In this document: piece by piece, positions 1 through 8,729 of the stretch
How positions within the stretch are numbered: the first letter of the stretch is position 1
How the letters are laid out: each line of letters starts with the position of its first letter
DNA from: Ramicandelaber brevisporus
Lineage: Eukaryota > Kickxellomycota > Ramicandelaberales > Ramicandelaberaceae
Length of the DNA stretch: 11,952 nucleotides
Assembly (NCBI GenBank): GCA_025201865.1
Contig: MU603287.1
Coordinates: 1-11,952 of the forward strand
Direction of reading: 5' to 3'
Notes under the pieces: generated by a model
What the model saw: the letters and a program-made list of their open reading frames with translations, nothing else
The model's database searches: none
What the model was told of the DNA's origin: nothing
Made by a program: the position numbers and the translations under genes

Positions 1-162
1 AAATGCCCGCTGGCGTCTATTGATATCCCGTCCTACTCATTGTCATTGTGGCCGCAAAACGGTGCTCAGCCGATTCAGCAGCAAGTTGTTAAGCGCCTTG
101 TTGGTTATTTCGAGCATGGTGCAGAAAATGAAAATGACACCAACAACTTTACATTGTACTAA
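1..162 (+). CDS. C-terminal fragment of an unidentified protein (5' end outside window)
   Basis: Frame 1 is open from the first base to a TAA at 160-162, giving 53 residues that end in NNFTLY. The codons match those of the identified genes here (AAC, AAG, CGC, GGT and CAG are frequent), and the end is a hydrophilic tail (EHGAENENDTNNFTLY) as is common for protein termini. No start codon or domain is visible because the gene begins left of the window, and I do not recognise the family. The gene converges on the Nudix gene, leaving 137 bases between the two stop codons. It could still be a chance open frame, but the codon pattern and the position, which completes the alternating gene order, favour a real 3' end. 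Confidence 0.55.
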   Translation, partial: KCPLASIDIPSYSLSLWPQNGAQPIQQQVVKRLVGYFEHGAENENDTNNFTLY

Positions 163-259
163 CACTTTACTCACCCATTTCCTATCATTGTCATACTAAT
201 CAATAACAAAAAAGACACTTAAGAATATCACAGACAATCTATTCATTGTTTAATTATAG

Positions 260-277
260 AGGCGCAAGTTGTCGCCT
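260..277. repeat. Short imperfect inverted repeat between convergent stop codons
   Basis: AGGCG at 260-264 pairs with CGCCT at 273-277. Inside it CAA (265-267) can pair with TTG (269-271), with one unpaired T. It lies 23 bases beyond the stop of the Nudix gene on the - strand, so it could form a small hairpin in that 3' UTR. The stem is short and may be chance. Confidence 0.3.
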
Positions 278-299
278 GCTTAATGTAATGCTAGCGGTC

Positions 300-872
300 T
301 TAGAAAGGCTGTTCTTTATATTGCTTGGCTAGTTTCGGCAAGGCTCCGTACATTGGCATGTACTTGCCCTGCTGCAGCTCCTCCCAGGATGCCCATACCC
401 AACACTCGCACTTTTCTGGCTCCATCACCCTCGGCGTCACACTCGCATTCGTTACTCTGCCAGCCATAAATATGGCAACCCAGTGTCCCTGTGGTTCTTC
501 GAACAGCTCATTTGTCGTAATCAGCTGTCTGATGCTGTCTGGCTCAATGCAGTCTAACCCAGTTTCTTCCTGAACTTCGCGAACCATGCACTCCTCGAAT
601 GTTTCTCCATAGTCCAATGCACCACCAGGTAGCTGCCATTGTCCGTTTCCGTGCTTACCGAGTCGCTTTCCAAGCAAAAATCGGCGATCGGACGACCGGG
701 TCACGAAAGCGACCACGCTGACTCGAATAGGTTTCGACACAGAATGTCCGCGATTGACGGATGTATCGGATGTTAGCGATGGTATCACGCCACTGTTGGC
801 AGCAGTGGAAGGCTCAGAGTTGCAGGTGCAGCGAGCACTGCAGGAGCTGTTCTCACACTCGGGGACGGACAT
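300..872 (-). CDS. Nudix hydrolase, NUDT15/plant NUDX1-like
   Basis: The 190-residue product has a complete Nudix box at residues 84-106: G84, five residues, E90, seven residues, then REVQEETGL. R98, E99, E102 and E103 are the usual Mg2+-binding and catalytic positions. The box follows LPGG within GQWQLPGGALDYGE. Residues 150-155 (MEPEKC, followed by E and W) resemble the segment seen in NUDT15 and Arabidopsis NUDX1. From the family, the expected reaction is hydrolysis of modified or ordinary (d)NTPs to the monophosphate plus pyrophosphate in the cytosol; substrate cannot be read from sequence. Residues 1-46 lie before the fold and are rich in Ser, Cys and Thr, without a clear targeting signal. 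The start at 872 is the first ATG after an in-frame TAA about 65 bases upstream, and has a G at -3. The gene is divergent from BPL1. Confidence 0.93.
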   Translation of the reverse strand: MSVPECENSSCSARCTCNSEPSTAANSGVIPSLTSDTSVNRGHSVSKPIRVSVVAFVTRSSDRRFLLGKRLGKHGNGQWQLPGGALDYGETFEECMVREVQEETGLDCIEPDSIRQLITTNELFEEPQGHWVAIFMAGRVTNASVTPRVMEPEKCECWVWASWEELQQGKYMPMYGALPKLAKQYKEQPF

Positions 873-1113
873 TACAGATAAGCAAAGCTTCGATTGGGAT
901 GCTGTGGTGGTGGTGGTGGTGGTGCTGTTCGCGGGTTATCTTTCTTCTTTGCTGTTTGTTTGATTAGCTGTTACTTTTGCTATTGCCGTTGTTGCCGTTG
1001 TTGTCTTCGTCGCCGTTGTTACTGTTGCTGCTGCTTCTGTGGTTGGTCTGGTTTGTCAACCTCGTGTGAATCCTTCAATCCGAAAGCTGATCTGCAACTG
1101 AATCTTGCCCGAC
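873..1113. promoter_or_regulatory. Shared 5' region of the divergent Nudix and BPL1 genes
   Basis: These 241 bases separate two start codons that point away from each other, so promoter elements and both 5' UTRs must lie here or inside the neighbours. From about 900 to 1065 the + strand is strikingly poor in A and built from T, G and C, including a GTG run and imperfect GTT/GCC/GCT triplets (981-1040). No TATA box is visible. The A-poor strand is the one that becomes the BPL1 mRNA. Confidence 0.5.
904..924 (+). repeat. Trinucleotide run (GTG)7
   Basis: Seven perfect GTG copies sit 31 bases upstream of the Nudix start on the opposite strand and about 190 bases before the BPL1 start. The run is non-coding in both gene models. 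In the Nudix frame on the - strand it reads as ACC codons, between an in-frame TAA and the ATG. It is a likely length-variable microsatellite. Confidence 0.85.
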
Positions 1114-3273
1114 ATGAACGTCTTGGTGTACTCCGCAGACGGCGTTGCTCGGACGTCCCTCAACCAGACGCTGTCCACACTGCGCCGCTTGCTGTCGGAC
1201 AGCTATGCTATCATATCGGTCGACGCAAAGGTCCTTGCCCAAGAGCCGTGGGAGGGCAGCACCGCTCTGCTAGTCATGCCTGGCGGTCGAGACTTGCCCT
1301 ATGTCCGTGACCTCGCTGGTGTTGCTAATCGCCGCATCATTGACTACGTTACGCAGCGCGGTGGCAGATACTTGGGTTTGTGCGCCGGCGGCTACTATGG
1401 CAGCAGCGAGGTGGAGTTTGAAAAGGGCCAGCGTCTCGAGGTGCTGGGTTCACGAGAGCTCAAGTTCTTCCCGGGCAAATGCGTTGGCACAATGTATCCA
1501 GGGTTTGTGTATGACAGCGAGCGCGGTGCAAAGGCCGTTCCCATTAAAGTGAACAAGGATCACTTTTCAGTACCCACAGGCGATGGTGAAGCGAGCTCAA
1601 GTCTGCTGGCAGCGGGATTCCCAGATACATTGCCGGTCTATTACAACGGTGGTGGATTCTTTGAAGGTGCTCACGAGCTGGTCAGTAAAGGTGTCAATGT
1701 GCTGGCGACGTATGTGAAAGATGCCGAGGGCAATCCGTCAGACAAGGCGGCGGTTGTATCGCGCAAATATGTTGTTCATCCAACCACGTCCAATCCATCC
1801 CCATCGACTGGTGTTGCAGTGTTGACTGGCATCCATCCAGAATACGATCCGTCTAGTCTTGACCCCTTGAGTTACAATGGTATGGATGTTGTTGGTGTGC
1901 TGCGTGACACCGACCATTGGCGCTTGGCATTTATGAGTGCATTGCTCCGCTATATGGGTCTCAAGCCGACTGCCAACGGTGGCGATATCATTCCCCCGCT
2001 GTCACCATTGTTCCTATCGTCAAGCGATCCAGCTGCCCAGTTCAACCTGTTCTCTCCAATAGTTTCCCTGCGCAGCACTGCTGGCACCATCAAGGACTCA
2101 CGCGACACATTCATTGTGTCCGAGCACACTCTCGAGTCAAGTCCTGTGCTCTTGCCACGCAATGGCAACTCGGCCAACAAGGAAGCCGGTAGTGTATCAC
2201 CCCGCCTGCTACCAACCGCCGCAGCTGATGTCACCGTCAACAAGATTGAGGCCAGTCGCAAAGAATCATCGGAGGACGACCACCAGCTTCACTTGTTGCT
2301 GTGTACTCGCAGCTTGCCCCAAAAGATGCGCACGCCATTGTTCGATCATGCCAAATACTATTCGGAGCTCGTCTATGTGTACGGCGTTCAGTCGCTTGGC
2401 CGCTCTATCATGTATGGCGAGGCAGTCACCTCAACGCAGACCATTCTGGACAAGAACCTCAAGCTTCAGTCCAAGCTGCCATCTGGCGTGGCATGTGTTG
2501 CTTCTCGTCAATTGGCTGGTCTGGGCCGTGGTCGCAATCCATGGATCTCACCTGTAGGCAGTGTCATGTTTTCGCTGCTGTTGCGTCATCCACTCACCGC
2601 CAAGTCGCCTGTCATTTTTATCCAGTACCTGGCTGCCCTCGCTGTGGTTGAGGCTGTTCGCACTCGTAAAGGTTACCAAGACATTCCACTGCGCCTCAAG
2701 TGGCCAAATGACATTTATGCCGAGCACCCAGATGGCAAGTCTGGTCTTGTCAAGATTGGTGGCGTTCTCGTCAACTTTAGCATCACTGATCGTGAATTCA
2801 CCTTGGTAATTGGTATTGGTGTGAACACTACCAACGAGCGTCCAACAACATCCATCAACCATCTCATTGACGCGCACAACCAGAAACTCAAGGCGGCCGC
2901 TGAGGCATCTGGTCGCACACTCTCTGATTCCGAGCTGCTGGCGCCAATCTCGCACGAATCCCTGTTGGCCAGCATCATGTCTGCCATCGAGGAGTACTAC
3001 AAGCTGTTTACCGGTCCGATGGCTGATGGATTCCGTCCGTTTGAAGCCACCTATTACAAGCGGTGGCTGCATTCCAACAAGATTGTGACATTGGGCGATC
3101 ACAACAACCAAAAGGCCCGTATCGATGGAATTAGTTCATCTTATGGATTGCTGAAATGTGTGGCTGTTGATGACAATGGACGTGATTTGATTCCACGCCA
3201 GGTGTTTGAACTACAGCCCGATGGCAATTCCTTCGATATGATGCGTGGCTTAGTTGCTCGCAAGACCAAATAA
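1114..3273 (+). CDS. BPL1: Biotin-protein ligase (holocarboxylase synthetase)
   Basis: The 719-residue enzyme makes biotinyl-5'-AMP and transfers biotin to a lysine of carboxylases such as acetyl-CoA and pyruvate carboxylase. Residues 1 to about 285 form the BPL_N glutamine-amidotransferase-like domain, starting MNVLVYSADG, with LPYV and LCAGGYYG (Cys90) blocks. A variable linker of about 100 residues follows. The catalytic domain has YGEAVTSTQT, the biotin/ATP loop GRGRNPW at 471-477, KWPND at 529-533 and KIGGVLVN from 547. The C-terminal domain carries LHSNKIVTLGDH and ends ELQPDGNSFDMMRGL. The order and size match the yeast Bpl1 family (about 690 residues). The ATG at 1114 is chosen over the in-frame TTG at 1105 because MNVLVY is the family start, with G at -3. 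No intron is needed. The 3' end converges on DIM1 with 100 bases between stops. Confidence 0.97.
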   Translation: MNVLVYSADGVARTSLNQTLSTLRRLLSDSYAIISVDAKVLAQEPWEGSTALLVMPGGRDLPYVRDLAGVANRRIIDYVTQRGGRYLGLCAGGYYGSSEVEFEKGQRLEVLGSRELKFFPGKCVGTMYPGFVYDSERGAKAVPIKVNKDHFSVPTGDGEASSSLLAAGFPDTLPVYYNGGGFFEGAHELVSKGVNVLATYVKDAEGNPSDKAAVVSRKYVVHPTTSNPSPSTGVAVLTGIHPEYDPSSLDPLSYNGMDVVGVLRDTDHWRLAFMSALLRYMGLKPTANGGDIIPPLSPLFLSSSDPAAQFNLFSPIVSLRSTAGTIKDSRDTFIVSEHTLESSPVLLPRNGNSANKEAGSVSPRLLPTAAADVTVNKIEASRKESSEDDHQLHLLLCTRSLPQKMRTPLFDHAKYYSELVYVYGVQSLGRSIMYGEAVTSTQTILDKNLKLQSKLPSGVACVASRQLAGLGRGRNPWISPVGSVMFSLLLRHPLTAKSPVIFIQYLAALAVVEAVRTRKGYQDIPLRLKWPNDIYAEHPDGKSGLVKIGGVLVNFSITDREFTLVIGIGVNTTNERPTTSINHLIDAHNQKLKAAAEASGRTLSDSELLAPISHESLLASIMSAIEEYYKLFTGPMADGFRPFEATYYKRWLHSNKIVTLGDHNNQKARIDGISSSYGLLKCVAVDDNGRDLIPRQVFELQPDGNSFDMMRGLVARKTK

Positions 3274-3373
3274 CTCATTTAATTACTGATATCATGTCTT
3301 TTATCTTCTTTAAAAAAGAGAGTAAGTTAAACTAAATTAAACTAAACTATGTTATACTGTAATATACTATGTA
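3274..3373. other. Short convergent 3' region of BPL1 and DIM1
   Basis: This AT-rich stretch of 100 bases between two stop codons must hold both polyadenylation regions, unless transcripts overlap the neighbouring gene. It contains TTTAAAAAAGAG and several TA-rich runs. No perfect AATAAA is present on either strand as far as I can see. Confidence 0.5.
3327..3346 (+). repeat. Two contiguous copies of TTAAACTAAA
   Basis: The 10-mer TTAAACTAAA occurs at 3327-3336 and again at 3337-3346, within the BPL1/DIM1 3' region. It is a small AT-rich tandem repeat, possibly part of the 3'-end signals. Confidence 0.7.
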
Positions 3374-4993
<1,620 letters not shown>

Positions 4994-7246
4994 ATGTTCT
5001 TCAACGAGAGTCTGCTGACCCGCAAGGGTCCTTTGGCCAACGTCTGGGTTGCTGCGCATCACATGGAGAAGAAGCTCACAAAGAATCAGCTCCGTGAGAC
5101 TAGCGTTCAAGCGAGTGTCGACACGCTCACTGGCACCGAGCTTCCACCGCTTGCTCTTCGTCTTACTGGCCAGCTTCTTCTCGGCGTTGTTGTCATTTAT
5201 TCACGGAAAGCTCGGTATTTGCTGGACGATTGCAATGATGCCGTGTTGAGATTGAAGATTACATTTAGACCAGCGGTTGTGGATGCACCGGAAATGAATA
5301 TTACTGCAGATTTGGCTGCTATCACCATGCCTGCTCTGCTGGAAACTGGTAAAGAGGGCGATGTCGATGTGCAAGTGGCAGGTGACGGCGGTAGAAAGAG
5401 TACGCGTCGCAGCACGCTTGGAGGACGCGGGTTGCTTGACATTGAAGAGCCAGTGGATGGACAGAGCATATTTGATATGTTTGCACTGGATGATCCGCTT
5501 CAAGCATTTAATGACGTTTCATTGTCTCAGATGCAGTTTGATTCTATCGGTGGAGCTGGCATTCATGGCATTAGTATCGATAGAGTTGCTGATAAGGGAA
5601 GAGCGATTGCTGGATTTGAAGACAGACATGATCCACTTTTGGCATTTGAGGATGGAGAAGAGGCGGTCGGTGAGGGTGAGGGAATTGATTTCTTGAAAGA
5701 TCTCGGATTTGGTGACTTTATTGGACAGAGTGAAGTTGAAGTTGGAAGACATGCCCACATAACACGCGAGAGAGACTCTATTTTGCAGCCGTTTGATAAT
5801 GCAGAAGCAGGATATATGCAAGGTCCAGACATTGGCGATGAATACGGTATTGGCGATCATATGATGGAGAGTGGAGCTAAGAATGCATGGGACCAGTCTA
5901 ACGTTTGGCCTTCATTTGATAATAATGAAATTAGTAAACTGCATGAGCAGAGTATGCTTGAGGGTTTGGAGGCAGAAAAGGAGGAAGAGGAAGAAGAAGA
6001 AGAAGAAAAGGATCAACAGCCATTGGATGATGAGTTTGTATTTGATATTGGTGGAATGGCCACTACTCCATTACGTCCGTTCCCTGGAGCTGATGTGATG
6101 ACTCCTGCTGGCACTGAGAATATTGAAGGTCCCCAGCCAGCTGCAGGCGAAGCAGAGCAGGAAGGCGCTGCTGCTGCTGTTGTTACTGCTCCAGCTGCAG
6201 TTGCACCACGGGTTGTTCAGCGCAAGCGTCGTCTTGTTGCAGATCATGAAATTGAAATTTCAGAGGAAGACATTCGTGAACAGCAGCAGAATATCAATGC
6301 AATTCTGGCCAAGTCTACATTTGGCAATGATGGTGACATTGTTATTCCATTCGGCCGTAAACAGCGTCGATTGAATCTCACTGCCTATGAAAATGGAATT
6401 GAGATGGGCCGTGGAAACTCAGTCTTTAGATTAATGGCATTACCTCCAGTTAATCAGATCCAACCACGTGATTTACTGCCACCAGCAATTAGTGTTGAAG
6501 TCGAAGTTGAAGTTGAAGTTGGACGTGATCAGCAGCAGCAACAGCAGCAGCAGCCACGCGAACTTCCAGAAGGAGGACTAGGCGAAGGAGATCCTTTCCT
6601 TAATTTTGATGGATTTGGTGATTATGAATTACAACCCGAAGTGACTGGTGCTTGGGACCAGCCCATTGAAGGCGATGAGAATATTGCTGATCGTGCTGCT
6701 GCTGGCTTTGGGGAAGAGAGTATTCTTGAGATTCCAGCTGCTGAGCCATCAATTGTTGCTGGTGGATTGGGCATTGAGGGTGAAGACGGATTGCTGCCAG
6801 AGGATGCTCGCTCAACTACTCATGAATCGGAAATTACTGATACTCAAATGCTGGCCCAACTTGAACAGTTAGACAAGTATGCTCCATCTGCCTCGCAAGC
6901 CGATGCATACCGTGTGTCAGAGAGTGGCATTAATCTTGCTGGTAAATTGGTTGAGCATTGGGGTGAACCCGATACTGCTGAAGATGCAGGTGATTATTCT
7001 GAGGCAGCTGAACCAATTACATTCCAGTCCATTGAATCATGCACCGCAAACCGTCGTGCTGCTGCTGGTGGCTTCTTTGAATTGCTTGTTCTCAAAACTC
7101 GTGGATTGGTATTAGTTGATCAGCCTGAGCCATTGGATGATATCACGATTCGTCCAGCTGCCAAATTATTCCAAGATTTCAGTGCAGCTCTGAGTCCATC
7201 CCAGCAACAATCAGCAGTCATTGAAGCCGAGGCTGTTTCTGCCTAA
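4994..7246 (+). CDS. RAD21: Cohesin kleisin subunit Rad21/Scc1
   Basis: The 750-residue kleisin closes the cohesin ring by joining the Smc1 and Smc3 heads, holding sister chromatids together until separase cuts it. Residues 1 to about 100 are the Rad21/Rec8 N-terminal domain, with KGPLANVW, AAH, KKLTKNQL, LALRLTGQLLLGVV and YSRKARYLLDDCND. The middle is acidic and largely disordered, with a nine-Glu run at 330-338. Residues 410-430 (RKRRLV then EISEEDIREQ) match the conserved segment of the Scc3/STAG-binding region. VEVEVEVEV at 501-509 and eight Gln at 513-520 follow. Residues 673-735 form the C-terminal winged helix that binds Smc1 (TFQSI, AAAGGFFELLVLKTRGLV, DDITIRPAAKLFQDF). The start is fixed by the family MFF beginning. 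Mitotic Rad21 is favoured over meiotic Rec8 by the N-terminal block and the STAG-region match. Codons shift from C/G-ending to A/T-ending after roughly codon 70. Confidence 0.95.
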   Translation: MFFNESLLTRKGPLANVWVAAHHMEKKLTKNQLRETSVQASVDTLTGTELPPLALRLTGQLLLGVVVIYSRKARYLLDDCNDAVLRLKITFRPAVVDAPEMNITADLAAITMPALLETGKEGDVDVQVAGDGGRKSTRRSTLGGRGLLDIEEPVDGQSIFDMFALDDPLQAFNDVSLSQMQFDSIGGAGIHGISIDRVADKGRAIAGFEDRHDPLLAFEDGEEAVGEGEGIDFLKDLGFGDFIGQSEVEVGRHAHITRERDSILQPFDNAEAGYMQGPDIGDEYGIGDHMMESGAKNAWDQSNVWPSFDNNEISKLHEQSMLEGLEAEKEEEEEEEEEKDQQPLDDEFVFDIGGMATTPLRPFPGADVMTPAGTENIEGPQPAAGEAEQEGAAAAVVTAPAAVAPRVVQRKRRLVADHEIEISEEDIREQQQNINAILAKSTFGNDGDIVIPFGRKQRRLNLTAYENGIEMGRGNSVFRLMALPPVNQIQPRDLLPPAISVEVEVEVEVGRDQQQQQQQQPRELPEGGLGEGDPFLNFDGFGDYELQPEVTGAWDQPIEGDENIADRAAAGFGEESILEIPAAEPSIVAGGLGIEGEDGLLPEDARSTTHESEITDTQMLAQLEQLDKYAPSASQADAYRVSESGINLAGKLVEHWGEPDTAEDAGDYSEAAEPITFQSIESCTANRRAAAGGFFELLVLKTRGLVLVDQPEPLDDITIRPAAKLFQDFSAALSPSQQQSAVIEAEAVSA
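6494..6553 (+). repeat. Val-Glu and poly-Gln low-complexity tract inside RAD21
   Basis: Alternating GTT/GAA codons encode VEVEVEVEV (residues 501-509), followed by GRD and eight Gln codons, seven CAG and one CAA (513-520). The interrupted CAG run is a potentially unstable microsatellite in a disordered part of the kleisin. Confidence 0.9.
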
Positions 7247-7531
7247 TCCATCTTCTCTTCATCACTTTTTTTTTTTCAATTTGTGCTGTGCTCTTTATAT
7301 CCTTACTTTTACTTTTACTTTTACTTTTACTTTATTTCCTATCACTTTTTATATTCCTCTCTTTTAAAAATGCATATTTGTTTAAAATTAACTTTGAGTA
7401 AATCATCACTTGCGATGGGCTTTGTGTTATTAACTCTGATAATCTTGCTCTCGATCCTGATGATATTGTTTTGATATGATTTTGTTCTAATGTAATTGAC
7501 TCTGTTGCGAGTTCATTTAATTCATATGAAT
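7247..7531. other. Convergent 3' region after RAD21
   Basis: These 285 AT-rich bases separate the RAD21 stop from the stop of the next - strand gene. They contain a T run at 7266-7276, an ACTTTT tandem repeat and a palindrome touching the far end. The hydrophobic open frames here arise from T-rich composition. I see no gene or RNA. Confidence 0.5.
7305..7333 (+). repeat. Tandem hexanucleotide (ACTTTT), nearly five units
   Basis: Four exact ACTTTT units (7305-7328) are followed by ACTTT. The repeat lies in the RAD21 3' region about 60 bases after the stop. It is a simple-sequence microsatellite. Confidence 0.9.
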
Positions 7532-7532
7532 T
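7519..7532. repeat. Perfect 14-base palindrome AATTCATATGAATT
   Basis: The sequence equals its own reverse complement over 14 bases. Its last base is the last base of the TAA stop codon of the - strand gene at 7532-7972. It could be a dimer-binding site or a 3'-end hairpin, but such AT-rich palindromes also arise by chance. Confidence 0.7.
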
Positions 7533-7972
7533 TACTTATAATTAGGCAAGCACGATTTTCTTTTAGAGCTTCCAGTGTGCTTAACAGTTCTGTTGAAACC
7601 GCCAAATGAAAGTTTAGCATAACGGAAAAACATGGGTGACTTGGGAGCCCAAGGCTTGCGTCCTACTGCATCACTGTCCATGTTGCTGCTATCGGCATTT
7701 GTGTCGGTATTGCTGCGCTTTGACATAATTGGTGACAGCTTCTTTTTATCGGCTTCTGTCAGTGACATGTCAGCTATCAGCTTCTGGTCCACCTTACTGC
7801 CCTGGCCAGTCTTGCCTGACTTGTTGAGCACACCGGGCAGAAGCTCAGTTGGAGCTTCATCAGTTATGCTTGAAGGCGGCGTGCTGTCGATGCTCTCACT
7901 GCTCTTGACTTGGCACAGCAGCAGCAGGTTCGACGGCTTCTTGCTACTCGCAATGTTGTTACGTTTGCCCAT
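7532..7972 (-). CDS. Unrecognised Ser/Lys-rich protein, 146 residues
   Basis: I do not recognise this protein. The frame runs from an ATG at 7972 (MGKRNN) to TAA at 7532. It extends further 5' to a TTG at 8041, but no other ATG lies between the ATG used and an upstream in-frame stop. Codon choice (AAG, AAC, GAC, CTG, AGC, GGC) matches BPL1 and DIM1 and supports it over the leucine-rich frame on the other strand. Residues 1-104 are hydrophilic and probably disordered, apart from a short LLLLC patch at 16-20. Three Ser/Thr-Pro sites (TPP at 31, SP at 80-81, SP at 112-113) could be kinase targets. Residues 105-128, from RKPWAPKSPMFF to FGGFNR, are basic and aromatic and look like the conserved or binding part. 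The tail is basic (SSKRK). It has no signal peptide or membrane segment. Confidence 0.65.
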   Translation of the reverse strand: MGKRNNIASSKKPSNLLLLCQVKSSESIDSTPPSSITDEAPTELLPGVLNKSGKTGQGSKVDQKLIADMSLTEADKKKLSPIMSKRSNTDTNADSSNMDSDAVGRKPWAPKSPMFFRYAKLSFGGFNRTVKHTGSSKRKSCLPNYK

Positions 7973-8176
7973 CTGCTGTTTGAGGGTTGTTCCTGTTGGT
8001 TTGTGATGAGTTGATAGCTCTTTGTTATTGGTGAGATGCAAGCTAAACCCAAGATCGAGACGTGTTTACTGGCTTCAATGAGCCATTTGTATGTGTGACG
8101 GCGTTTCAACGATCCAGCTCAATCTAGAACCACTTAAAGCCACCCATTAAAAGACGCCACCAGCTATTCTTTCAAA

Positions 8177-8332
8177 ATGAGCTCTCAGCATAAAGGAGTG
8201 ATCGTGAGGCAGCACCAAACACAGCTCAGCCAAGTGTGCTGGCAGCACATAACGCGTCTACCACGTCAGCTCAAGCGTGTCAACCACAGCTGTCGAGCAA
8301 CATTTGGAAGTTTACGAAACTGGTTTGATTAA
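8177..8332 (+). other. Small ORF of uncertain status (51 codons)
   Basis: An ATG at 8177 (AAA at -3 to -1) opens 51 codons ending at TAA 8330-8332. The product is basic and rich in Gln, His and Arg (RQHQTQLSQVCWQHI near the start). It resembles no family I know. It could be an upstream ORF in the M16 transcript, a small gene, or chance. It overlaps the frame at 8253-8465 in another phase. Confidence 0.2.
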
Positions 8333-8465
8333 TGATGCAGCATATTGGAGACTTTTAGCCGCGACTGCTGCTCAGAATGCAATATCAACTCACTTACAGT
8401 ATGAAGGCAATAATGAACATGTTGTGACGATGCGCGTTGCATTGGCATGGCGAGATTTGTGCTGA
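8253..8465 (+). other. Open frame without ATG start, possible upstream exon
   Basis: This frame is open from 8253 to the TGA at 8463-8465 but has no ATG before its central part. Its middle reads protein-like (YETGLINDAAYWRLL, then AATAAQNAISTHL), with amphipathic helical character. At 8399 the bases GTATGA resemble a fungal 5' splice site. Splicing to the AG at 8727-8728 (or 8589-8590) would join this frame to the M16 reading frame in phase. There is no proof of transcription, and a first exon supplying an ATG is not evident. Confidence 0.2.
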
Positions 8466-8489
8466 GCGATATTGAGCGTGGACACAATG

Positions 8490-8505
8490 GTTAACAACAG
8501 TTAAC
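8490..8505. repeat. Two GTTAAC palindromes four bases apart
   Basis: GTTAAC at 8490-8495 and at 8500-8505 flank AACA. Each copy is its own reverse complement, so the pair is both a direct and an inverted repeat. It lies about 225 bases upstream of the preferred M16 start and may be a paired binding site. Confidence 0.6.
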
Positions 8506-8729
8506 TTATGTTTTGTCTTAAGTAGAGCTAAATTGATTGATTTTCATGACGAGCTTCTATTGCTGGTGTTTCCCAGTCTTGTGTTTGCAGTAAACAAAGC
8601 ACCTCTCACAGCCATTGCCGAATGAACATCCTCTTCATGAGATACAACTACCTCATTCTACACACAATACAATATTATCACACAACAAGAAGCAACATAC
8701 TCATATCGTCAACACTGCTTTGTATCAGT

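Larger units (their letters stand above)
7973..8729. promoter_or_regulatory. Divergent 5' region of the unknown gene and the M16 gene
   Basis: These 757 bases separate the two chosen start codons. They hold two small overlapping + strand frames (8177-8332 and 8253-8465, listed separately), two GTTAAC palindromes, and an ACGCGT at 8252-8257. The M16 frame itself stays open leftward to 8550, with an ATG at 8622. The stretch 8625-8725 is AC/AT-rich and looks like a 5' UTR. No TATA box is clear and no RNA gene was found. Confidence 0.4.

Noticed and set aside
894-1310. Cys/Gly-rich + strand ORF overlapping the BPL1 start
   Set aside because: It is the GTG/GTT triplet tract read in another frame, running into BPL1 coding sequence in the wrong phase.
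6266-6277. E-x-x-R (EDIR, RAD21 residues 425-428) as a separase cleavage site
   Set aside because: It falls inside the conserved Scc3/STAG-binding segment (EIxxxxIRxQ) present in orthologues, so the match is better explained by that.
7283-7474. Small + strand ORF after RAD21 containing a Tyr-Phe repeat
   Set aside because: The repeat is the ACTTTT microsatellite read in frame. The region is a 3' UTR.
7632-8006. Leucine-rich + strand ORF of 124 codons starting at an ATG
   Set aside because: It is antisense to the 7532-7972 gene. Its Leu codons are complements of CAG/AAG-type codons in the - strand frame, which has the better codon usage.
8252-8257. ACGCGT as an MCB cell-cycle element
   Set aside because: A single six-base match, inside small open frames and far from any cell-cycle gene, is not enough.
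8177-8465. Joining the frames at 8177-8332 and 8253-8465 as one spliced small gene
   Set aside because: Phase-compatible GT...AG pairs give introns of 34 bases or fewer, or need a poor acceptor (CGAG). A shift by sequencing error cannot be judged from the window.
8622-8729. ATG at 8622 as the M16 start
   Set aside because: It is in frame, but the 36 added residues are AT-rich, low-quality codons, the -3 base is C, and the family homology begins well after 8730. It is kept as an alternative in the gene entry.
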